Below, one piece after another: positions 7,905-17,600 of a stretch of 50,391 bases of DNA (position 1 is the first letter of the stretch; every line of letters begins with the position of its first letter). The DNA comes from Saprospirales bacterium (GTDB lineage: Bacteria > Bacteroidota > Bacteroidia > Chitinophagales > Saprospiraceae): the NCBI GenBank assembly GCA_007695035.1, contig REEO01000076.1:1-50391 (forward strand). The letters run 5' to 3'. The notes under the pieces were generated by a model. That model had not been told where the DNA came from. It did no database searches and saw only the letters and a program-made list of their open reading frames with translations. The translations under genes and the position numbers were made by a program.

Positions 7905-8537
7905 TTAAACCCTTTTCAAAACGTGGACCAATTCAGCCATCATCATTGCAGTGGCGCCCCAGAGGATTTTTCCCTTCAGGTCAAAATAGGGCACATTTTC
8001 AAGGTGAATCCCATTTGAGAGTTCAATTTTGGTGGTATTTCTGCAATCGTAATTCAAGAGCCTTTTATAATCGCAGGTGATGACCTCAGCTATTTCGGTT
8101 TCCTGTAGAGAAAATTTTGGCCTGGATCTTACAAAACCGACAAAGGGATATACCAAAAAATTGCTGACCGGGATATAGAGATTTGACAGTTTACCCAGCA
8201 CTTCAACTTCAACGGGGTCAACTCCAATCTCTTCGTAGGTTTCCCGGAGAGCAGTTTCTCTAATGTCGCTGTCAACACGCTCTTTTTTTCCTCCAGGAAA
8301 GCCGATTTGTCCCTTGTGTCTGTCGTCGTGGTAGTGGCTGCTCCTCCTGATAAATACCAGTTCTGTGCAACCGTTTTCACCCGGTATGAACAAAGCAAGG
8401 ACACCTGCTTTATTTGCTTTTCCAGGAGCTTCGGCCTTACGATGGTGACCCACTACAGCCATTTCCATATGGGCCTTGTGTCCCGGGAGTGAATCCTTAA
8501 GAGCCTTTTCAATGTTTTGCATCAATGAGATGTCCAT
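7905..8537 (-). CDS. Nudix hydrolase, CoA pyrophosphatase-like
   Basis: 210 aa. The Nudix box lies at about residues 83-106 (GKKERVDSDIRETALRETYEEIGV) with the catalytic REx2EE. It is preceded by FIRRSSHYHDDRHKGQIGFPGG, which fits the extra signature of the CoA/NADH pyrophosphatase (UPF0035, NudL/YeaB) subfamily. The first Glu of the standard box is Asp, as usual in that subfamily. The likely reaction is CoA to 3',5'-ADP plus 4'-phosphopantetheine. Leftward, 117 nt downstream of the OmpA gene; convergent with the GT39-like gene. Confidence 0.88.
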   Translation of the reverse strand: MDISLMQNIEKALKDSLPGHKAHMEMAVVGHHRKAEAPGKANKAGVLALFIPGENGCTELVFIRRSSHYHDDRHKGQIGFPGGKKERVDSDIRETALRETYEEIGVDPVEVEVLGKLSNLYIPVSNFLVYPFVGFVRSRPKFSLQETEIAEVITCDYKRLLNYDCRNTTKIELSNGIHLENVPYFDLKGKILWGATAMMMAELVHVLKRV

Positions 8538-8654
8538 ACCCTGTCGTCATTGGTTTCAAAATAAAAACCCTATGCCAAACCAAATGGTTGATACAGATGT
8601 GTGAATGTGTTTTTTTAACAGTCAAAAATACACCACAACAAAACAGCCCAAAGA

Positions 8655-10640
8655 TTACTCGTAAATGGTGAATCTCAGGTATCCATCTTCTTCCCTGACT
8701 GCCCTGACCCCTTCACCGGCTTCTATTACAGCAACTTCTGTCCGTCTGTTGTAGGCGTGTTCTTCCTCGGTGCATTGCACCCCTTCCCGGCAGTGGTTGC
8801 GCAATTGAGTTTCCCCAAAGCCCACAGTTCTGATTCTATGGGGTTCAATACCGGCGGTCACCAGGTACTCCATTGCCGAATTGGCGCGTCGCTGGGAGAG
8901 TTGGAGGTTGTAAAGTTCACTTCCCCGACTGTCCGTATGAGCACGTAATTCGACCACCATGACCGTGTCTCTTTTCATGATGGAAGCGAGTTCGTCCAAT
9001 TCACTGGCAGCCCCTTCCCCAATAAGGTGAGAATTGTACTCGTAGTAGATGTTTTGCAGTTCCAGCACTGTTCCTTCTCTGACCACCTCGACCTCCTTTG
9101 GTTCGATCCTCAAGCGAATATCTTCCGGGCTGGTATTTTGAACATAAACAGCTTCCCGTGCAGGATGCCTATCTTCAGCCATTGCAAAAACCCGATATTG
9201 CCCATTGAGGTTCATACATTTTGTGTAAATATTTTCCTCAGCCCAAAGGGTGTCAACATCTCCTGTTCGCATATTTTCTATCCAAAGCCGTGGATCGATG
9301 ATCTCCTTGTCCTCCGGGCACACGAGAGAAATCGATGTGGGTCTGCAGTCTCTGTCCATTTCAATTTCAATTACTTTGTGATCAAATCCGGTGTCGAACT
9401 CGAGGTTTTGCAATACGGATTGAGCGCCTTTTTTTGAAGCAAAAACAAAGAAATTGGTTTCATTGGTTCTACTCTCCATAAGGCATCGACCCTCTCGATC
9501 TGTGGAGCACCGAACAACCCCCGCCCTGTCGGGATCCATATCTGAAAGGTTCAGGCTAAGGTTGTTCTGAAGCGGGTCAAACTTTATGTTGTGACCGGAA
9601 AATTGACCTAACAGGACTTTTTCCGGAATTAATTTCACCTCAACATCACGCAGGTCCCGCCCGTCTCCTGCAGCAATAATTCGAAGCTCGAGGGATTTGA
9701 TGACTGTTGCGGGTAGAAAGCAACTTAGTCCGCAATCAAATTGATAGTTCCGATCCATTTTGCCATTTTCATCTCGGTCAGAACTGAGGAATCCCCGTGT
9801 ACCCTCGCTGTTAAAGTGAATTCCAAAGTCGTCGCCACTGCTGTTAAAAGGGGCCGGAAGTCGCATAGGGTTAGACAACTGGCCGTTTTCAAAAGCTGCG
9901 AAATAAATGTCTAGTCCACCAATTCCACCGGGGCGATCTGAAGAGAAGAAAAGACCCTCCGGCACTATGTGCGGGAAGACTTCATTGGATTTTGAATTGA
10001 TTCTGTCACTTAAGGGCAACGGGCTGGTCCACCCACCCTCGGTTTTATCCGAATAGTACAAACTCATGGGTTTTCCAGGATCCTCATAATCAGATGAAAA
10101 GTAAAGGCGATTGTTGTCTGCGTCCCAGGCAGGGTGCAGAAAATTGTACCTCGGGTGGACAAATGGCAGTTGTTCCGGTTTTTCTCCCTCACCCCTTATT
10201 AGAAAAAGCCCCAACTGGCTGCGGCCCTGCCATCTCCTCTTTTGATTTGCAGTGAAAAAAAGCCAACCACTTTCTTCGCAATAACTGGCAGGACCAGCAA
10301 CTGCTTGTTTTTCCTCCTTTGATAATTTCAACCTCGTCGGTTCCTCAGCCAATTTATCAGGATGTGAATAAAGCAGAAAAAAACGGTCTTGATTGCCCAT
10401 TACATAAGGGACAGAAGTGCTTGTGTTTTTGTCGTAGGAAACCCAGAGTAGTTTTTCACCGTATTCCACCAGGGAGAAAGATGGTCCGTGGTGGTTGACA
10501 TCTTTAAATTCTTCAAACTCTATGACGTGGATTGCGTTTTCTTCGTCTAAAAGAATAGGCGGCTGTGCCTTTAATCCAGCAAATAACAGCAAGGCCGGCA
10601 GAAGTGTAAAGTAATATTTTAGCAATTCCATTCTAATCAT
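8655..10640 (-). CDS. OmpA-family protein with PD40 beta-propeller, T9SS/adhesin-associated
   Basis: 661 aa exported protein with a signal peptide at about 1-25. Residues about 50-300 contain PD40/WD40-like blades (repeated FFSSDR and YFSSDY motifs with GGLDIYFA). A middle beta domain (about 315-530) follows. Residues about 535-650 are an OmpA peptidoglycan-binding domain (YYEYNSHLIGEGAASELDELA... ELRAHTDSRGSELYNLQLSQRRA... NRRTEVAV). It resembles the PorE/OmpA proteins that accompany PorP/SprF genes, but the usual N-terminal TPR is missing. Last gene of the giant-adhesin operon, 11 nt after porP. A second in-frame ATG is at 10631. Confidence 0.88.
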   Translation of the reverse strand: MIRMELLKYYFTLLPALLLFAGLKAQPPILLDEENAIHVIEFEEFKDVNHHGPSFSLVEYGEKLLWVSYDKNTSTSVPYVMGNQDRFFLLYSHPDKLAEEPTRLKLSKEEKQAVAGPASYCEESGWLFFTANQKRRWQGRSQLGLFLIRGEGEKPEQLPFVHPRYNFLHPAWDADNNRLYFSSDYEDPGKPMSLYYSDKTEGGWTSPLPLSDRINSKSNEVFPHIVPEGLFFSSDRPGGIGGLDIYFAAFENGQLSNPMRLPAPFNSSGDDFGIHFNSEGTRGFLSSDRDENGKMDRNYQFDCGLSCFLPATVIKSLELRIIAAGDGRDLRDVEVKLIPEKVLLGQFSGHNIKFDPLQNNLSLNLSDMDPDRAGVVRCSTDREGRCLMESRTNETNFFVFASKKGAQSVLQNLEFDTGFDHKVIEIEMDRDCRPTSISLVCPEDKEIIDPRLWIENMRTGDVDTLWAEENIYTKCMNLNGQYRVFAMAEDRHPAREAVYVQNTSPEDIRLRIEPKEVEVVREGTVLELQNIYYEYNSHLIGEGAASELDELASIMKRDTVMVVELRAHTDSRGSELYNLQLSQRRANSAMEYLVTAGIEPHRIRTVGFGETQLRNHCREGVQCTEEEHAYNRRTEVAVIEAGEGVRAVREEDGYLRFTIYE

Positions 10641-10651
10641 AGTCTATGATT

Positions 10652-11614
10652 TTAAAAGAAGCGAGGAGACCTCATTTCCCCTGTTTTTGCCCTGTCTCCA
10701 AAATAAATACTCATCGAGAACTCCAGGCTGCCATTGTGGTGGCGCCTAAATGAAGACAGCCCAATGTCGTATGAAACCGTCATAAACCAATTATCCGATA
10801 CTTTTATCCCTCCAAGCAAGTGAATGGACTCTCCGATATTGCCGGTGGACCCCGACATGGACCGATAGCCCATTCCGGCAATAAATTCGTCTCCTATATC
10901 CAGCAGTAGATTGACATCCAGGTTAATCGGAACGCCCGATGAATAACTCAACATAAATTGGGGGTTTAAAATCATGTGAGCGCCCATTGGTATGCTGTAT
11001 CCGGCCATAAGGTGCCAGTACCTTCCCCGACCACTGCTTAAAATATCATCCGGGTCATCCAATTCAATGTGCTTTTTTGCAATGGTCGGCACTGAAAATC
11101 CTGCGTAAAGTCTGTCTGAGCGGATGAGCAGGGATGCCCCGGCATTGAAATAGGTAGCATTTTCCATATTCCCCTGCAGCAATGGATCCTGTCCAAAAGG
11201 CCGGGTCGTCCTGATATTTTGTTCTGAGAAATCGTGAGTCAATCTTCCCACCCTGGCATTGACACCCAGTCCAATCAGATAGTCGCCATATCTCAAGTGG
11301 TAGGCGTAACTCAAATTGGTAGTGAGGTGTTCTGTCAGACCGATTTTTTCCCTTCTCAGAAAAACCCCAAGCCCCACGCGTTGTGGGGTAAGCGGTATAT
11401 TGGCCTGAAGCGACTGAACGGATGGACTTCCATCCAGACCCATCCACTGCTCTCGCACACTGGCAGTTAATTCCACCTCTGGTACTGCACCGGAAAAGGC
11501 ACCGTTATAGGCCAGTTTGTTATAGAAAAACTGAGTGTACAGCGCATTTTCCTGAGCTTTGAGACCACTCAGAGCAAGAAAAAATACAAAGATGATCAGC
11601 GTTAATCTCTCCAT
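10652..11614 (-). CDS. PorP/SprF-family type IX secretion outer-membrane protein
   Basis: About 320 aa. The signal peptide (MERLTLIIFVFFLALSGLKA) is followed by QENALYTQFFYNKLAYNGAFSGA, the typical N-terminus of PorP/SprF proteins. The body is a predicted beta-barrel with ANIPLTPQRVGLGVFLRREKIG, SYAYHLRYGDYLIGLGV and NPQFMLSYSSGVPINLDVNLLLD. Paralogs of this family are required for secretion or surface retention of SprB-type adhesins carrying the gliding-type C-terminal domain. It sits between such an adhesin and an OmpA protein. In-frame ATGs at 11641 and 11656 are possible; 11614 gives the cleanest signal peptide. Confidence 0.92.
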   Translation of the reverse strand: MERLTLIIFVFFLALSGLKAQENALYTQFFYNKLAYNGAFSGAVPEVELTASVREQWMGLDGSPSVQSLQANIPLTPQRVGLGVFLRREKIGLTEHLTTNLSYAYHLRYGDYLIGLGVNARVGRLTHDFSEQNIRTTRPFGQDPLLQGNMENATYFNAGASLLIRSDRLYAGFSVPTIAKKHIELDDPDDILSSGRGRYWHLMAGYSIPMGAHMILNPQFMLSYSSGVPINLDVNLLLDIGDEFIAGMGYRSMSGSTGNIGESIHLLGGIKVSDNWFMTVSYDIGLSSFRRHHNGSLEFSMSIYFGDRAKTGEMRSPRFF

Positions 11615-11675
11615 CAGTTTAGATTTTCCATAATCGATCATTCTTTTAAGCAGCAAATCCTAACCCCTGCCGGTA

Positions 11676-14600
11676 TCATCGTTTTATTACCACAAAACCA
11701 TTGGCAGGTGATCTGCCGTCTCCAAAATCTATCACATAAAAGTAGGTTCCTTCGGGCAGCGGTCTGCCGTTGTAGGTTCCCTCCCAGTCGTTTTCGTAGG
11801 GGGCGGCTCTGAAGAGTTCAGAACCCCATCTATCGTAAATCCTCAATTCACTATCCGAAAAGCGGTCAGAAGCCAGACACGATATAATAAAAGCATCGTT
11901 AATTCCATCGCCGTTGGGCGTGAAAATATTGGGAATTTTACAATCCTCATCATCGCCTGCTACAATGTATAAAACAGCTCGATCGCATTTATCAGGGCAA
12001 TTTACCAGGCAGATTTCGTAGGTGATTCGAACCGTTCCGGCCCATCTTTCGGAGGATTGAAATGAGATTGCCTCTCCGCCTTGAGCCAAAGACCAGGCTC
12101 CCTGGCCCTCGCCGGAAATTATCTCTAAATTGACCTCGCCCGGCAGATCGTCGTTTAGCAGAACTTCGCTTGTCACCATGTCACCCGGGAGTACTTGCTC
12201 CGTGACATCCCTGGCAGTTGGGGGCTCGAAATATTCAACTGTTACCGTATCAGAGGAAAAGTTTTTACAACTGCCATTTGAAAGGGTCCAAACCAGCAGG
12301 TTATCGCCCGGCCTTAATCCATCCACCTCACTGACAGGAAGGTTGACATTCTCAAAAGAAAGTGTTGGATCCGGTGAGGACCATGCGCCCGAAGCAACTG
12401 ATGGAAAATCCGCCATCAAAACTACTCCGTTTCTTCCGCAACTGTTAAAATCCTCCCCGGCAAATGAGGCTTCGTCCGGTATGGTATCGGCTTTGAACTG
12501 CAAAGGGGAGGAAAAACCGGAAAGACAACCGTTTATTTCGGTTCTCACCTGAATGGTATTGCTTCCTGCTTTGTCCAATTGTGAACTGAAAAGTTCGGTG
12601 CAAATAGAATGGGTTGTCAGGACATTGGTACCCAGTTCGTCATTTAGGAAAAAGCGATAGGTAGCACCACCCGGCAAAGAATCTGCCGCAATGCAAAGTT
12701 CCAGATAATGGTCCGTGTCATCCAGGCAGATCGCATCATCGCTGAGGGAAAGCGATGGGGTGGGTGGCGTTGGGTTTACAACCACAGTTTCTGGCTGAGA
12801 AGGCTCCGAGTTGCAACCATTTTGTCTGGCAATCACCCGGTAAGCACCTGACTGGCCAATTTCAGCGGGCCAAAGTACATGGAAATCCACTCCCTGATCC
12901 AATGGAATAGGACCAGTCCAAATATAATTAACATCGGGATTAACATCGGTTTGCAATACTATGCTGTCCCCTTTGCAGTACTGTCCGCCACCGGTCAGAG
13001 TGGGTCTGTCAGGTAGTGGATTTACCTCTATTTCTATCTCTTCAGAAACGGATGTGGTGCATTGGTCAACTGTTATAAAAATGGAATATTGACCTCCATC
13101 ACCTGTCTGACCATCCGGTATGGAAAACAAAGAATCCGAAGTGATTGAAATTCCAGTTGGACCAACCCAATGGAAGCGAACTCCTTCATTTGGTGAGTAA
13201 TCGGTATGCAACTGGATGCTGTCGCCCTCGCAGTAGTTCGTTTGGTCCGAAAAAATAATCGGCTGGCGGCCAATGTTGTTGACCATTACCACCGTGGAAT
13301 CTATTCTGGAACGACATCCGTCCAGTTCAACTTCTAAATAGTAGGTTCCGTTGTTGAATTCTGTCACATTGTTGAGGCAGGGAGACTGCAAATCTGAACT
13401 GAAATTATTGGGTCCCGTCCAGTGGTAGGTATAATCGTTGCCGTTATCAGCCGGTGTTAAAAAAGGTTGGAAGCAAAGGTCTGAAGTGCCATCTACGCAT
13501 GTTTGCCCCTGGTTTACAATGGCGTCAATTTCAGGGGTGGTTTTCACCTGGAGGTCTGTCATTGCTGAAGCAGTACATCCACTCTGGGTCACCACAAAAA
13601 CCTCATATTCACCCGGGTTAAATAATCCCCTGATGGTGTCTCCTATGGCTGAAAATCCCCCAGGCCCGCTCCATTCATAAACAGCATCAGGTATTGGATC
13701 TGCGATCATTACCGCAGTATCACCCTCGCAAACGGGGCTGTTGGATTGTGCATTTATAATGGGGTTTTCTTCCACTACTAAAGTAAAAGGATCAGATGCC
13801 ACAGAGGGGCATTGCCCAAAATCCGCTTTGACCAGCCAATCCCCTGAAAGGTCCGTTCCCACATTTTCAATGATCAATTGATTGGTGGAGGTTATTTGTT
13901 CGGAACCATCGGGAAGCGTCCAGGTGTAACGGGTTGCAAGCGGTATGTTGCTTACGCGAAGTTGAAGGGTGTCACCAATACAGAGGAGGTTGTTCCCCTG
14001 CACAATGGGCTTCGGAGGACTCGCATCCACTAACACTTCTGCCTGCACAGCATTTGAAGTACAGGTTCCCAGAGTGACTACCAGGTTGTAAATTCCCTCA
14101 TTTTCAGGTCCTGCATTTGGAGTAACAATCGGAGATTGCATGTCCGAAACAAATCCTGCCGGACCACTCCAATTGTATTCAAATGCCGGTCCGAGTGGTG
14201 ATGAAAGTGAAAGCTGATCTCCCTGGCATACCCTCACAAATGCAGGGTCTATTACCGCCACGGGGTCTTCCACCACTTCCACGGTTTGGGTTGCTGAGGG
14301 ATTAGAACTGCAATCAGGGTTTTCTACCTGGACATAAAAACGGTGGGTTCCAAGTGGGAGGTCAATGGAAAATGAGGGCTGCGAAGTGGTACCCAGCAAA
14401 ACTCCGGAGGGCGGTGTTCCACTGTACCACCGGTAGGTAATATTTCCAGTGTAAACAGAAGAAGTCAATTCAATGGGGCCCCCTTCACAAACGACATTGG
14501 ATGAGGCATTGATCTCCGGGGTGGCAATCGTAGATATGTTTACATCCACTGATCCACTGGCAGTACATCCTCCAAAACCTGTTAACGTCACACTATAATT

Positions 14601-17600
14601 CCCGGAATTTTGAGGGCCGGTTCCGCTAATTACGGGATTGGGGCTGTTGCTGCTGAATCCCTGTGGGCCACTCCACTCATAAGAGTATTGAGTTGGGTCG
14701 CCCGGTGCGTTTGAGAATAAATTCAGCGTATCTGGTTCACACAGATCGATCGAAAAATCGGGTTCCAATCGATAGGAATCGATTCTAACGGTGCTTTGAC
14801 AACTCGAAATGTTGCCCGATTCGTCCTCCACGGTAAGGGTAACCTGTATTTCTTCTTCTGTTTCGTTACAGGTGAATTTGTTGGGTTCAACCACCATTTG
14901 GGTCAATTCGCAATTGTCCCAACTTCCACCATCCACCAGATTCGGGCCCAGTACAAAGGTATCCAGGGCAGATGGCAAGACCTCAATTCTCGCATTTTTA
15001 CAAATTGCATTGGGTGGGACCGTATCTATCACCTCTACTGAAAAGTAACATCCGCTCTGATTTCCTGATGGATCCATCAGCATATATTCTATTAGATTTT
15101 CTCCGGTATTGAGTTCCACAACCGGCAAATTTTCACCAGAATATAAAGGGCCCTCAGATGTTTGGGTGCTGCCACTGATCGCAATGTTAATCTGAACCGG
15201 GTGATAGGAAATGAATCCCCTGACAAAACTGATACTATCCGTTTGACCGACCATATCAAACAAGCTGTCACACGGATTAATGCCGGTTCCAATTCCGTCC
15301 GGAAATGGTGGTAGATTTTCATTGGGGCTGAGTACGATCTCTATAAAACCACCTTCGGCCTCTTCATTGAAGATACTATCCGGAATGGTGAAATAGGCCA
15401 ATCCGGCATTTTGACAGTTTCCGTGTTCCAGTGTGTTAGTGTCCTCAGGACCGCCTATGGTTCCGAGGGGATAACCACCACCCGTCATTACTTCAAAAAA
15501 TGCATATTGGCTGTCAATGTTAACAAGGTACTGAATATATAAACCTGCATCCGTAAAATGGCCGCCCGTGAAGGGCCCAAAATGGAGGGTCTTTTCAGTT
15601 GCATTGAGATCACCCAGGTCCGGATGTTCGAAAAAATAAATAAATCCAAATTCGTTCGGAGGATGGCTGTAAATATTTGTTCCAAAGTTATCGCATTCAG
15701 CCTGGTAATTGACCTGGGGCAGTTCAAATTGAGCGTAACAAACGGTGTCTGGTGCATACAACTGTGCATTTTCCGGACATGTAACATCTGCCTCTGCTTT
15801 GTGTTCTACAATCAAATCAAAGTTGCAAATACTGGTATTGCCGGAGCAATCTTCAGCCTTTATGAGGACGGGATGGTTGCCTACTGAAAATTCAAAGCCA
15901 TCAACCGGAAATTCTGTGAGAGCAACCGGAGGGAAATAACCGGGGTATATTTTTATATTCAGTTCACTCGATGTCGCCCTGGAAAACACTATGTTGGCCA
16001 TTACTATTCCGGGTTGGCAAATGTCATTGATGAAAAAGGAACCGGAAAGACTGTCATTGTAATAGGGTTGAAGGTGAAAAGCGAGGCTGTCATTCGCAAT
16101 CCATCTGTTTATGCGCTGCTCATCCTGAATGCTGATCGTAGCAGTGGAATTGCCACATTGCTCCGGGCTGTTTTCCGTTGTGCCCAATAGCTCACCATCC
16201 TGATCGTAGATTAAGAAATACTCGGTAGGCTGTTCAGCATCAACACCCACAAGCTCAATTTCAAGTTCCATTGAAAGGAATGGCTTTAGTGGGTCGTACA
16301 AATCACTGAATACAAAAATCACATCTTCAACAACTGAATTTGCATTCCCTGGTATAGAGGCCACAAGTGAAGCAGTATCTGAAACAATGCCCTGTTCTAT
16401 GGTCATGCCGCATAGGTCGTAAACTGAAAATCCTGGGGTTGTAAATATGCCGGTACAGGTGTCCCCTGATGTAGAGACAACCACATCATCAGGACAGTGG
16501 GAAAAAACCGGTGGATCATCGTCCCTCAGTTCCAACAGTGCGGTTGAAATACTTGTATTTCCGCAGCCATCGATAAAAATAAAGTCAACCTCCTCAGAGT
16601 AATGGATGGGGCCTGGTAGGGAATCACAACTCAGTAACTGCGGCATCTCAGGCATGGTACCGGGAAAAGTCGATTCATCATCCGAATCGTAACTTCCGGA
16701 AATAGCAGCGAAAAACGACCATTCACCGCATGGGGAATCAATTTCTGCAAAACCTGCACTTTCCAACCAGTTTGCAAATAACTCTGTATTGTCCGGTTGT
16801 CCACATTGCAATATCAGTTCTTCAGAAGGTTCATTGATCCCAGGTGGAAGCGTATCCACAGTGAAGATAAACTGGGTATCCACCGCTGTGTTTTCACATC
16901 CGTCGGTTGCGCTCCAAATACGCAAAATGGTTGGCTCGCAATCATCCGGGCTGATCTCGTCTTCAAACTGGATGGTTATTTCCGGCAATTCAAAGCAGTT
17001 GTCCGAAATATTGGTTGGAGATCCGGTGATAACAGTATCTTGCACGAACCTGCAATCCACTGTGACATCTTGGGGTACGGTAAAAATGGGTGGTTTAAAA
17101 TCGCTAACAATGAGGGTTTGAGTAAATATTGCGGTATTGCCACAAACATCCTCCGCGGTAATGGTCCTTTGCCCAAGTTGTTCAAAATTGCCGCATCCAC
17201 TCCAACTGTCAGCCAGGAGACTGTCTTTAAATGAAATGGTGAAATCCGAACAGGGGTCCGAGACAACGACCTGGAGAGAGTCGATAGGCTCGTCGCAATT
17301 GTACCAGGCTGTGTCAGGTGTTCCGAAAAATGAAGGTGCAGTTTCATCGATGACCACTGCCATGCCTTGAAAAGTCAATATGTTGCCACATCCGTCCTCA
17401 ACCTCAAATTCAACCGTAAGCTCCAATTCGCAGAGTTCGGATTTGACTTCGGGATAGGGTCCGTCGCTTATGCTACCCGATCCATTTCTGCCATCGGAAG
17501 TGGTCCAGGAAAAATTTCCGGGTACAATTGGGCTACAGGGGTCTGAAATATCGGCCATTCCAAGTTGCACAATCCAATCCTGAATTTCCACGTCAATTTC

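Noticed and set aside
7873-7913. AGGGTTT/AAACCCT hairpin between the GT39-like and Nudix genes
   Set aside because: Short stem, 27-nt loop and only a weak T-run; not reliable as a terminator.
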